From Candidatus Dechloromonas phosphorivorans (GTDB lineage: Bacteria > Pseudomonadota > Gammaproteobacteria > Burkholderiales > Rhodocyclaceae), in assembly GCA_016714975.1 (NCBI GenBank), contig JADKBR010000005.1, positions 248,001 to 312,000 on the forward strand: a DNA stretch of 64,000 nucleotides, written 5' to 3'. Position 1 is the stretch's first letter; each line of letters starts with the position of its first letter. This document shows positions 16,586-24,127 of this stretch, piece after piece. The notes beneath the pieces were generated by a model. It worked only from the letters and a program-made list of their open reading frames with translations, had not been told where the DNA came from and made no database searches. Made by a program: the position numbers and the translations under genes.

Positions 16586-17969
16586 TCAATCCGATGCTGA
16601 GAGGATAGCGGCTTGTTTTCTATAGGCGAAATCCTTGGCGAGTTGTCGTTGTCGGTGGCGATTCTCGATGGACGCGACCAAGTCGGCATCGGTTTCGATC
16701 TTGCGCGGCAGCTTGTGGCGCATGATGTCGACGAGGTCGTTGCAGGACAGCAGGTCTGCCGTCTCGCGGTGGGTCAGGCGCTCCTTGGCGAGGAACATCA
16801 GCGCGACCATCACCAGGGCCATGTGGTGATGCCATGCCTGCCAGCCCCTGACCTGATAGTCCGCCATGCCACAGGCCCCCTTGGCATCCTCGAACGCCCG
16901 CTCCACGAAGTGCCGAGCCACCTGCATGTCGGCCAGGCGACGCAAACTGGCCTCGGGCTTGGCATTGGACAGGCAGAACTTCAGCTTCGCGCCATCGACC
17001 TCGCGGCGCACCAGCAAATGCCAGCAGCGCGCCCGCTGCTCGACACCATCCCACAGCCACACGCGCTGCTTCAAGTAATCGGCGACGACTTCGCCCTTCT
17101 CGCCCTCGCGCACCGACAGTCGGCACCAGCGGGACGCCGGCTGGGCGGTAGCCCAGGCCGCCACCGTCAGCGGTGGGGTCTGCGCCTGCAAGCGACTGGG
17201 CGCCTTGCCCCTCGCCGATTGGCGCTCCGGCACGGCCGGCGCCGGATCGGACAGGTAGATCGTCTGGTCGGAATGCACCTCTGCCAGGAAGGTTTCCCCC
17301 TCACCATCCAGGGCGCGCAACAGCCACGGCAGATGGCCGTAGCCGGCATCGAACACGGTATAGGCGAAACGCAACCCTTCACGCCGCAGGCGATGGATCA
17401 TGTCCAACGCGATCTCGCCCTTGGTGCGGAACTCCATGTCCTCGGGAATGCCGGCCTCGCGACAGCGCTGCGGATCGGCAAACCACTCCTCGGGAACATA
17501 CAGTTCGCCCTCCACCAAGGCGGCAACCCGATCCCGCACCACGGCGGCGAAGACGCCGACCTGGCTATTGTCGGTCTTGCCCAGACGCCCGTTCCACTGG
17601 CGGGCGACACCGGCAGACAGGTCGCCCTTCTTGGCAAAGGCGCTCTCGTCGATCAGCAGCGCGCTGGCGTAGCCGAAATGCACGTTGGCATCGGCGATCA
17701 GTTGCCGGCGCACGTTGCGGCGATCCCAGGTCGACTCGCTCAGCATGTGGTGCAGTCTCTGGTACCGGCTGCCCGAGACGGTCTCGGCCATCTTCTCAAT
17801 GTTGCGTCGCTGGCACTGGAACAAGCCATGCACATAGAGGCGCGCGGAGTCTTCGACCGAGCGGGTGAGGCTCTGGAAGCACGCAAGGTACGGCGCGAAG
17901 TGGGAATCGAAGTGCGCGAGCGCGGAAGCGACCAGCGCGGCAATGCTAGTCGGGTATTTGAGTTGACAT
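16586..17969 (-). pseudogene. IS701-family DDE transposase with an N-terminal frameshift
   Basis: The intact portion (GTG at 17833 to the stop at 16586) encodes 415 residues with the IS701 DDE signatures LLIDESAFAKKGD, YTVFDAGYG and ERAFEDAKGACGMADYQVRG. Numbered from that GTG, the Asp-Asp-Glu triad is about 62, 162 and 315. The coding pattern continues upstream (SIAALVASALAHFDSHFAPY) without any usable start in frame. The only suitable ATG, at 17967-17969, reads MSTQIPD then stop; removing one C from the CCC run at 17952-17954 would join it to the rest. So this copy probably carries a one-base insertion. Initiation at the internal GTG would remove about 40 residues. Confidence 0.85.
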
Positions 17970-18052
17970 CGTAATCATCAACTCCAAGGTAAATTACATG
18001 ATAAACAACGGGTTACATTCTATCAGATGACAACAGAAGAAGGTTAAAAATC

Positions 18053-18069
18053 AATCTGACAAAGTAGAA
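18053..18069. repeat. Right terminal inverted repeat of the IS701-type element
   Basis: AATCTGACAAAGTAGAA is the exact reverse complement of the left end at 16564-16580 and is followed by the second CTAG at 18070-18073. Confidence 0.9.
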
Positions 18070-18147
18070 CTAGACTTAGCTGTATTCCTGTCGCAAACCT
18101 CAAATTTAGATGCAGAATGTGCTTGACACTCGGAGTGAATATGAATC

Positions 18148-18759
18148 ATGAGCAACGATACTAGTGACAAGTATGACAACGTAACGCTAATCGACGTGAA
18201 GTTGGCTTCAGTGTACTACCCGATTCTTATTGATTTGGCGAAACACAAGCAACGCTTGACCTACGGCCAATTGATAGCAAGAGCTCAAGAGCTAAACCCC
18301 GACATCGCTGAAGTTCAGAACGCCGTGCCTGTTGGCACAGGTCGTCGTTTAGAAGTCATCCGATATTTCACTGCGCAACATGGCTATCCCGACCTGACGA
18401 GTTTGATTGTAAACAAGTCCTCTGGCGAGTGTGGCGAATGGGTGCTGAAACGCTTCGACCCTGATAAGTTGAGAGAGGAGGTCCTGAAGTTTGATTGGAA
18501 CCAGGCGACTGACGATTTTGATGGTTTCATAAAGCGCACACATGAACAGGTTCTTGCCAATTCTCAACGGAAACCCAGAGCGCCAAAAACAAACGATGCA
18601 CAAAAAAAGGCAAGAGCCGAAAAAGTGATGTACGAGTACTACAAGAAACATAAGAATTCGCTCCCACCAACAATCACAAAGAAGCGAGACTTTGTTGTGA
18701 AACTCCTGATGCAAGGGATCGGTGTCGAGGAAGCTTTCTTACAAGCGGCTGCCCAATAA
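18148..18759 (+). CDS. AT-rich orphan gene of unknown function next to the IS
   Basis: 203 residues, hydrophilic, without signal peptide or membrane helices. The first 100 residues look like one compact domain (LASVYYPILIDLAKHKQRLT, TYGQLIARAQELNPD, GTGRRLEVIRYFTAQHGYPD, NKSSGECG). The TYGQLI pattern recalls winged-helix proteins, but I cannot assign a family. The C-terminal 60 residues are Lys-rich and helical (KKARAEKVMYEYYKKHKNS). Base composition is visibly more AT-rich than every neighbour, and it adjoins an IS, so recent acquisition is likely. ATG at 18148 has a GGAG 12 bases upstream. A DNA-associated or defence-related role is possible but unproven. Confidence 0.7.
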   Translation: MSNDTSDKYDNVTLIDVKLASVYYPILIDLAKHKQRLTYGQLIARAQELNPDIAEVQNAVPVGTGRRLEVIRYFTAQHGYPDLTSLIVNKSSGECGEWVLKRFDPDKLREEVLKFDWNQATDDFDGFIKRTHEQVLANSQRKPRAPKTNDAQKKARAEKVMYEYYKKHKNSLPPTITKKRDFVVKLLMQGIGVEEAFLQAAAQ

Positions 18760-18988
18760 TCAAAGATACACAGTGGGAGCGCGCGTTAGATCAAAAGATT
18801 CAGGGTCGAATTACAGGGGTTCAGTTGGAGCGCGGGGGCGGAGCGGGGGGGCAGGGCGCGGGCGGCCCGGTGGCCCCGGAAAGTGTTGCACTTCAGATTT
18901 GAATCCGCCCGGATTCAAAGGGGGCAGTGTCGGATTAAATGCCAAATTTGAAGTTGGCCCACCGTTTTGCCGTTGCGCTGACACTGCA
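18760..18988. other. Intergenic region with G-rich tract and hairpin
   Basis: Non-coding stretch between the orphan gene and the metX promoter. It contains a strongly G-rich segment on the plus strand (about 18826-18882) and a 9-bp perfect hairpin, TTTGAATCC-GCCC-GGATTCAAA, at 18898-18919. The hairpin has no U-tract on either strand. A 121-codon frame crossing it looks like low-complexity noise. Confidence 0.45.
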
Positions 18989-19017
18989 TTGACTTTTCAC
19001 ACCCCGCTAGGTATCGT
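18989..19017 (+). promoter_or_regulatory. Predicted sigma70 promoter of metX
   Basis: TTGACT (18989-18994), a 17-base spacer and TATCGT (19012-19017) lie just upstream of the SAM-II aptamer, placing a start point near 19024. The -10 match is moderate. Confidence 0.5.
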
Positions 19018-19039
19018 CCGCAGCACGCTGGCGAGCCAG

Positions 19040-19093
19040 CCGCGCCGATTTGAGCTCTGCTTGCGGGCGCTTTACAAATTCAGCTAAAACGGG
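19040..19093 (+). ncRNA. SAM-II riboswitch upstream of metX
   Basis: The 54-nt element follows the SAM-II pattern closely: CGCGCCGATTT at the 5' side, TTGCGGGCGC closing the P1 stem (GCGCC with GGCGC), then TTTACAAATTCAGCTAAAAC, ending with the conserved AGCTAAAA. It is followed within six bases by a terminator-like hairpin and then metX, the usual SAM-II target. S-adenosylmethionine binding should lower metX-metW expression. Confidence 0.88.
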
Positions 19094-19098
19094 AACTG

Positions 19099-19137
19099 CC
19101 CGGTTCGCGTTTGTTGGCCAACCGGGATTTTTGTTTT
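19099..19137 (+). terminator. Terminator hairpin forming the SAM-II expression platform
   Basis: CCCGGTT (19099-19105) pairs with AACCGGG (19120-19126), followed by ATTTTTGTTTT. The CGGG at the end of the aptamer (19090-19093) could pair instead with CCCG at 19099-19102, giving a mutually exclusive structure, so SAM binding may decide whether termination occurs. Confidence 0.75.
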
Positions 19138-19147
19138 CAGGAACACC

Positions 19148-20272
19148 ATGCCAGGACAATCCGTCGGCGTCGTCGAGTCACGACGCGCCCACTTCGACCA
19201 AGCGCTGCACCTGCGCAGCGGCGGAGTACTGCCCGCCTACGATCTGGTCTATGAAACCTATGGGACGTTGAACGCGGCCAAATCGAACGCGATTCTCGTC
19301 TGCCACGCGCTGTCCGGTCACCATCACGTCGCCGGCCACTACGCCGGCCAGCCGGACAACGTCGGCTGGTGGGACAACATCGTCGGTCCCGGTCGACCGC
19401 TCGATACCGACAGATTCTTCGTCGTCGGGGTGAACAATCCTGGCGGCTGTCACGGGTCGACCGGGCCGTCCTCACCCAACCCGGCGACCGGCAAGCCCTG
19501 GGGCGCCGACTTCCCGATGGTCGCGGTCATCGACTGGGTGCACGCCCAGGCGCGTCTCGCCGACCTGCTCGGCATCGACAGTTGGGCGGCGATCATGGGC
19601 GGCAGTCTCGGGGGCATGCAGGCGCTGCGTTGGAGCGTCACCTACCCGGAGCGGGTGCGCAACGCCATCGTCATCGCCGCCGCGCCCAAGCTGTCGGCGC
19701 AGAACATCGCCTTCAACGACGTCGCCCGCCAGGCGATCCTGACCGACCCGGATTTTCATGGCGGCAATTACTACGAGCACAACACGCGGCCGGTGCGCGG
19801 GCTGCGCCTGGCGCGCATGCTCGGCCACATCACCTATCTTTCCGACGACCAGATGGGCGAGAAATTCGGCCGCGAATTGCGCAATTCAGCCTTCTCCTTC
19901 GGTTTCGGCGTCGAATTCGAGATCGAATCCTACCTGCGCCACCAGGGCGACAAGTTCGCCGGCTATTTCGACGCCAACACCTACCTGCTGATGACCAAGG
20001 CGCTCGATTACTTCGACCCGGCGCGCGAGGACAACGGCAACCTGACGGAGACCATGGCGCGCAGCAAGGCCAACTTCCTGTTCGTTTCGTTTTCCACCGA
20101 CTGGCGCTTCTCGCCGGCGCGCTCGAAGGAGATGGTGGCAGCCCTGCTCGCCAACGGGCGGGACGTTTCGTATGCGGAAATCAGCCTCAATTTCGGCCAC
20201 GACTCCTTCCTGATGGACGACGCGCACTATCACGGGGTAATCGACGCCTACCTGCGGAACATCAAGCTATGA
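19148..20272 (+). CDS. metX: Homoserine O-acyltransferase MetX
   Basis: 374 residues of the alpha/beta-hydrolase homoserine acyltransferase family. It activates homoserine with an acetyl or succinyl group for methionine synthesis; sequence reading alone does not settle which donor. NPGGCHGSTGPSSPNP forms the oxyanion region, the nucleophile elbow is MGGSLGGMQALRW (Ser near 153), and the catalytic Asp/His lie in FSTDWRFSP and NFGHDSFLMDD. AGGA precedes the ATG. It is controlled by the upstream SAM-II riboswitch and overlaps metW by four bases. Confidence 0.95.
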   Translation: MPGQSVGVVESRRAHFDQALHLRSGGVLPAYDLVYETYGTLNAAKSNAILVCHALSGHHHVAGHYAGQPDNVGWWDNIVGPGRPLDTDRFFVVGVNNPGGCHGSTGPSSPNPATGKPWGADFPMVAVIDWVHAQARLADLLGIDSWAAIMGGSLGGMQALRWSVTYPERVRNAIVIAAAPKLSAQNIAFNDVARQAILTDPDFHGGNYYEHNTRPVRGLRLARMLGHITYLSDDQMGEKFGRELRNSAFSFGFGVEFEIESYLRHQGDKFAGYFDANTYLLMTKALDYFDPAREDNGNLTETMARSKANFLFVSFSTDWRFSPARSKEMVAALLANGRDVSYAEISLNFGHDSFLMDDAHYHGVIDAYLRNIKL

Positions 20273-20868
20273 CACATACCCTGGGCCGCGCCGACTTCGA
20301 CCTCATCACCGCCTGGATCGCACCGGGCGACCGCGTGCTCGACCTCGGCTGCGGCGACGGCACGCTGCTCAAGCACCTGATCGAAACGCGCGGCGTCCAT
20401 GGCTGGGGTGTCGAGATCGACGATGCCACCGTCCTTGCGGCGATCCAGAACGGCATCAACGTCATCCAGGGCAACCTGGAAAAGGGCCTCGACGAATTCG
20501 CCGACCAGGCCGTCGACCATGTCGTGCTGTCGCGCACGCTGCAGACGGTACGCCACACCGAGGGCATCCTGCGCGAGATGCTGCGGGTGGGCCGCGAGGC
20601 CGTCATCTCCTTCCCCAACTTCGCCTACTGGAAGAACCTGCGTTCGGTGCTCGAGGGTCGCATGCCGGTTTCCGAAGACCTCCCCTACCAGTGGTACGAC
20701 TCGCCCAACGTGCGCTTCTTCACGCTGCTCGACTTCGAGGATCTGTGCGACAGGATGGGTCTGGTCATTCGCGAGCGCCACGTCCTCGACGAGGAAGGCA
20801 ATCTGGTCGAGAACGAGGCCAATTTTCTTGGCAGCCTGGCCGTTTACCGCCTGACACTGAACCGCTGA
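20269..20868 (+). CDS. metW: Methionine biosynthesis protein MetW
   Basis: 199 residues with a methyltransferase-like fold, including VLDLGCGDGTLL (about 21-32) and the MetW-specific SRTLQTVRHTEGILREMLRVG and FPNFAYWKNLR. In many proteobacteria MetW acts with MetX as the partner that enables or modulates homoserine acylation. The metX stop and metW start overlap as ATGA, which supports the partnership. The stop overlaps the next start as TGATG. Confidence 0.93.
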   Translation: MTHTLGRADFDLITAWIAPGDRVLDLGCGDGTLLKHLIETRGVHGWGVEIDDATVLAAIQNGINVIQGNLEKGLDEFADQAVDHVVLSRTLQTVRHTEGILREMLRVGREAVISFPNFAYWKNLRSVLEGRMPVSEDLPYQWYDSPNVRFFTLLDFEDLCDRMGLVIRERHVLDEEGNLVENEANFLGSLAVYRLTLNR

Positions 20869-22127
20869 TGCCGGCCTGGCTCGCGGCCCTGCTGACGCGG
20901 AAGATGCTGATCTGCGTCTTCACTGGCTTCAGTTCGGGCCTGCCGCTCTACCTGCTGCTCAATCTGCTGCCGGCCTGGCTGCGCAGCGAGGGGGTCGATC
21001 TCAAGACGATCGGTTTCTTCGCGCTGATCCAGTTTCCCTATACGTGGAAGTTCCTCTGGTCGCCGCTGCTCGACCGCTACAGCATCCCAGGTTTCGGGCG
21101 CCGGCGCGGCTGGATGCTGCTGACGCAGGTCGGGCTGCTGTTCGCCATCGGCTCCCTCGGCGGCCTCGACCCGAAGGAGAACATCTGGCCCATCCTGTGG
21201 CTCGCCGCGCTGCTTGCTTTCCTTTCGGGGACGCAGGATATCGCGGTCGACGCCTTCAGAAGGGAGATTCTCAGCGACAACGAACTCGGCCTCGGCAATG
21301 CCGTGCATGTGAACGCCTACCGCATCGCCGGCCTGATTCCCGGCTCGCTGTCGCTGATCCTCGCCGATCGCCTGCCGTGGAGCGAAGTGTTCTGGATCAC
21401 CGGCGCTTTCATGATTCCCGGCATGGCGATGGCCTGGCTGGTCAGCGAGCCGGTGATCAAGGGCGCCCCCAAGACCCTGCGCCAGGCGGTCACCGAACCC
21501 TTCCACGAATTCGTCGGCCGCCAGGGCTGGCGCGGCGCCGTCCTGGTGCTCGCCTTCATCTTCCTCTACAAGCTCGGCGACAGCTTGTGTACCGCGCTGG
21601 CGACCCCGTTTTACCTCGACATGGGCTTCACCAAGACCGACATCGGATTGATCGCCAAGCACGCGGGGCTGTGGCCGGCGGTGATCGGCGCCCTGCTCGG
21701 CGGACTGTGGATGGTCAGGTTGGGGATCAACCGGGCGCTGTGGCTGTTCGGCGTCGTGCAACTGGTGTCGATCTTTGGCTTCGCCTGGCTGGCGGCGCAG
21801 GGCCATTACGCCAGCATCGGCGTCGGCGAGCGCCTGGCGCTGGCCTTCGTCATCGGACTCGAAGCGCTCGGTGTCGGGCTGGGCACGGCGGCCTTCGTCG
21901 CCTTCATCGCCCGCTCGACGCATCCCGCCTACACGGCGACGCAGATGGCGCTATTCACCAGCCTGGCAGCGGTGCCGCGGACCTTCATCAATGCCTCGGC
22001 CGGCTGGCTGGTGGAAATGCTGGGGTGGCCCAGCTTCTTCTGGCTCTGCGCCGTGCTGGCCATCCCGGGAATGCTCCTTCTGCTGAAGGTCGCCCCGTGG
22101 CACGCACGGGAAACCGGCCCGGCCTGA
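20868..22127 (+). CDS. ampG: AmpG-like major facilitator permease
   Basis: 419 residues with about 12-14 hydrophobic segments. The N-terminal GFSSGLPLYLLLNLLPAWLR and FLWSPLLDRY, and the loop SGTQDIAVDAFRREIL, are AmpG signatures. AmpG imports anhydromuropeptides from the periplasm for wall recycling, which pairs with mpl at the left end of the window. Its start overlaps the metW stop by one base, so it is co-transcribed with the methionine genes, an association seen in other betaproteobacteria. Confidence 0.88.
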   Translation: MPAWLAALLTRKMLICVFTGFSSGLPLYLLLNLLPAWLRSEGVDLKTIGFFALIQFPYTWKFLWSPLLDRYSIPGFGRRRGWMLLTQVGLLFAIGSLGGLDPKENIWPILWLAALLAFLSGTQDIAVDAFRREILSDNELGLGNAVHVNAYRIAGLIPGSLSLILADRLPWSEVFWITGAFMIPGMAMAWLVSEPVIKGAPKTLRQAVTEPFHEFVGRQGWRGAVLVLAFIFLYKLGDSLCTALATPFYLDMGFTKTDIGLIAKHAGLWPAVIGALLGGLWMVRLGINRALWLFGVVQLVSIFGFAWLAAQGHYASIGVGERLALAFVIGLEALGVGLGTAAFVAFIARSTHPAYTATQMALFTSLAAVPRTFINASAGWLVEMLGWPSFFWLCAVLAIPGMLLLLKVAPWHARETGPA

Positions 22128-22132
22128 CCTGA

Positions 22133-22152
22133 TTGCCGCCGGCCGGCGGCAA
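22133..22152. terminator. Possible bidirectional hairpin between convergent genes
   Basis: TTGCCGCC-GGCC-GGCGGCAA forms a perfect stem between the ampG stop and the convergent YqjK-like gene. There is no U-run on either strand, so it may only assist Rho-dependent or bidirectional termination. Confidence 0.35.
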
Positions 22153-22167
22153 CAACGCCTGTTGCGG

Positions 22168-22461
22168 TCAACGCGCTCCGAGCAGCGAATTCCGCACCGT
22201 CTGCCAGCCACGCCAGACGTAGAACGCACGTTTGCCCCACCGCCAAGTGCGCCGCGGACTGACCACGACGACAACGGCAACGGTCACGCCAACCACCTCC
22301 GGGTGCGCCTTCAGCCAGTCCACACCGGCCAGCGCCTTGTCGGCAGTGCCCAGAACACGTTCGAGACTGCCCGAATGACTCGCCAGCGCGGTGCGCTGAA
22401 GCGCGATGCGCGCCCGCAACTCTCCTTGGCGCATCGCCAGTTCATCCGCGCGATCGTTCAC
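22168..22461 (-). CDS. Small YqjK-like protein
   Basis: 97 residues starting from a GTG that overlaps the stop of the preceding YqjE-like gene (GTGA). The N-terminal half is a charged helix (NDRADELAMRQGELRARIAL) and the C-terminal half has a hydrophobic segment (VVGVTVAVVVVVSP) and an aromatic-basic tail (WRWGKRAFYVWRGWQTV). It is the third gene of a YqjD-YqjE-YqjK-type set of inner-membrane proteins whose exact role is unknown. The start choice rests on the overlap. Confidence 0.7.
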   Translation of the reverse strand: MNDRADELAMRQGELRARIALQRTALASHSGSLERVLGTADKALAGVDWLKAHPEVVGVTVAVVVVVSPRRTWRWGKRAFYVWRGWQTVRNSLLGAR

Positions 22462-22862
22462 TGCTTGTCTGTGGCGCGCTGCAACTGCGCCATGTCGTTT
22501 TCCAGTTCGGCGAGACTGGCGCGGAACAGCTTGCTTGGCTGGGCAACCTGGCGCCGCAGGGCAGAAGCAAGGAATAGCCCCGTCGCCAGGAAAAGTCCCG
22601 CCGCCAACCCGAAGACCAGAATGCGCTGCTCCCAGAAGACGAGAGCGATGAAGGCGACCAGGATGATCAGCCCGACCGCAAGGAGGAACGCCGCCCCGAT
22701 CGCCTTGGCCCACAGCGACATGAGGCGGAGCTTTTCTTCCTCGACCTCGGTTACGAGGAGTTCCGCACGCGTCTTGCCGATCGCGAGCAACGTCACGATC
22801 AGGTTCTTCAGGGAAACGAACAACCTTTCGCGGCTCGCTTCGCCTCGCGATCCGGCGGGCAT
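22458..22862 (-). CDS. YqjE-like phage-holin-family membrane protein
   Basis: 134 residues of the DUF1469/phage holin 3 superfamily: an amphipathic N-terminus, then two adjacent transmembrane helices (about 51-75 and 79-100; AIGAAFLLAVGLIILVAFIA and VFGLAAGLFLATGLFLASAL) and a charged C-terminal helix. It follows the DUF883 gene by four bases and overlaps the YqjK-like gene. In E. coli the equivalent yqjD-yqjE-yqjK set is linked to stationary phase; the mechanism is unclear. Confidence 0.82.
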   Translation of the reverse strand: MPAGSRGEASRERLFVSLKNLIVTLLAIGKTRAELLVTEVEEEKLRLMSLWAKAIGAAFLLAVGLIILVAFIALVFWEQRILVFGLAAGLFLATGLFLASALRRQVAQPSKLFRASLAELENDMAQLQRATDKQ

Positions 22863-22866
22863 GGCC

Positions 22867-23181
22867 TTAACGGCGGCCGATCAGGACACCAAGGGCCAAC
22901 CCGAGAGCGGCGGCGACGCCGATGGCCTGCCACGGACGCTCATGGACGAAGTCGTCGGTGGCGCGCGCGGCCGCCCTTGTCCTGTCGCGCAGCGCGGCTT
23001 CGGCATCGGCCAGCCGTTCCTTGGCGTCGCGCAGACGGATGGCGATCCGCTCGCGCAACTCACCGGCTTTTTCACCGGCAGCACCTGCGGTACTACGCAA
23101 CAGTTCCTCGGTATCGGACACCACGACCTTCAGATCGGAGACCAGCTTTTCCTTGGAGGAAACACTCATTTCGTCAGACAT
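22867..23181 (-). CDS. DUF883 (YqjD/ElaB) family membrane-anchored protein
   Basis: About 104 residues. A long amphipathic helix (KLVSDLKVVVSDTEELLRST, REAK-like charge pattern) leads to a single C-terminal glycine-rich transmembrane segment after the family motif HERPWQAIGVAAALGLALG, ending IGRR. YqjD/ElaB proteins bind ribosomes and tether them to the membrane in stationary phase in E. coli. The second ATG (23181) is preferred because GGGAG lies eight bases upstream; an ATG at 23196 would put that site inside the gene. Confidence 0.88.
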   Translation of the reverse strand: MSDEMSVSSKEKLVSDLKVVVSDTEELLRSTAGAAGEKAGELRERIAIRLRDAKERLADAEAALRDRTRAAARATDDFVHERPWQAIGVAAALGLALGVLIGRR

Positions 23182-23340
23182 TTTTTCATCTCCCATTGTG
23201 CGGTTATTGACAGCGACAGATTATCCCGTTCGGCGCACGAAAGCAATTCACACTTTCCATGCCATCAAGCTCGCCTGCCAGTTGCCTATCGGTCAGACGC
23301 CCAGTAGAATAAGCGAAATCTTATATTATGGAGGTCTGCA

Positions 23341-23691
23341 ATGCCCAGCAAATCCTTTGCCACCATTACCACGGATCTTTCCGCGGCCATGAAGACGCTG
23401 CGCAAGGAAATTCCCGACACCATGCAGGGCTTCAGCGCAATGCACAACGGAGCGATGAAAGGCGGCGCGCTCAGCGAACTGGACAAGGAACTGCTGGCAC
23501 TGGCGATCGGCGTCGTGCAGCACTGCGACGGCTGCATCGGCTTTCACGTCAAGGCGCTGATCCGCCTGGGCGTTACCCGCGAGCAGTTGATGGAAACGCT
23601 CGGCGTCTGCGTCTATATGGGAGGCGGACCGGCGCTGATGTACGCCGCCGAAGCCGTGCGTGCCTACGAGGAGTTCACGGCGCAGAAGTAG
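23341..23691 (+). CDS. AhpD-like carboxymuconolactone decarboxylase family protein
   Basis: 116 residues, all-helical CMD fold. The redox pair and proton-relay residues are in VVQHCDGCIGFHVKALIRLG (C-x-x-C with His six residues later), typical of AhpD-like peroxidase-associated proteins. GGAGG lies eight bases before the ATG. It stands alone, divergent from the DUF883 operon, and the region just upstream includes TTATATTAT as a possible -10 element. It probably acts as a thiol peroxidase or reductase; the substrate is unknown. Confidence 0.88.
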   Translation: MPSKSFATITTDLSAAMKTLRKEIPDTMQGFSAMHNGAMKGGALSELDKELLALAIGVVQHCDGCIGFHVKALIRLGVTREQLMETLGVCVYMGGGPALMYAAEAVRAYEEFTAQK

Positions 23692-24010
23692 GCGTCTCCA
23701 CCAGGAGTCCGGCACCCGGCAGGCTCCTTTTCGGGATAGGGAACCTCATCGCGGAATGGCGTGAAAAGTGTATATATTGTCGTGTAATGTGCATGGCGCG
23801 CATCGCGGAAAGAGTAGGATGGTGAGGCCTAGCGAGCGCGGCGTGTATGCGTTTGGCCATGGTTTCAGGGAGACGTTGATGTCGCTTTCGGGTTGCCGGT
23901 GCTCGGGTCGTGGCCTACGATCGAATCTCCGGCGCCGCGAAATTTATCAAAGAGTTCGCCTACAGGAAAACTGGTAGGATGAGGAACGCTCTTTGGGCGG
24001 CGACACGGCA
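23692..24010. other. 319-bp gap with no convincing gene
   Basis: Short frames on both strands lack ribosome sites and recognisable content. An AT-rich patch, AAAAGTGTATATATTGT (about 23764-23780), could hold a promoter for the DUF3141 operon, but no good -35/-10 pair stands out. Confidence 0.4.
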
Positions 24011-24127
24011 ATGGAACTTCAGGGCGAAATGTCGAGCAAGGCGGCAGCTTTTCTGGAGAACCGACGCGCGCTCGGCAAGGAGATCTGTCCCAATCATTCT
24101 GCATTGCTTGAAGAGGTTCACCGATGA
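24011..24127 (+). CDS. Possible 38-residue leader or small protein ahead of DUF3141
   Basis: A short frame from ATG 24011 ends at a TGA that overlaps the DUF3141 ATG (ATGA), the same coupling used elsewhere in this window. The peptide is hydrophilic and mostly helical by composition (SSKAAAFLENRRALGKEICP, then NHSALLEEVHR). I recognise no family. The overlap is the main argument that it is real; it could also be chance. Confidence 0.35.
   Translation: MELQGEMSSKAAAFLENRRALGKEICPNHSALLEEVHR

Larger units (their letters stand above)
16564..18069. mobile_element. IS701-family insertion sequence, about 1.5 kb
   Basis: The element is bounded by perfect 17-bp inverted repeats, TTCTACTTTGTCAGATT at 16564-16580 and its reverse complement at 18053-18069, and flanked by a 4-bp CTAG duplication on each side. 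It carries one transposase gene on the minus strand that nearly fills it. Intact ends and target duplication point to a fairly recent, clean insertion, but the transposase reading frame is broken near its start. It sits between sco and an AT-rich orphan gene. Confidence 0.92.

Noticed and set aside
18898..18919. Perfect 9-bp hairpin TTTGAATCC-GCCC-GGATTCAAA as a terminator
   Set aside because: No U-tract on either strand; may be a binding site or chance palindrome.
18722..19087. A 121-codon frame after the orphan gene
   Set aside because: Low-complexity Gly/Arg/Ser sequence that crosses the metX promoter and the SAM-II riboswitch; no ribosome site.
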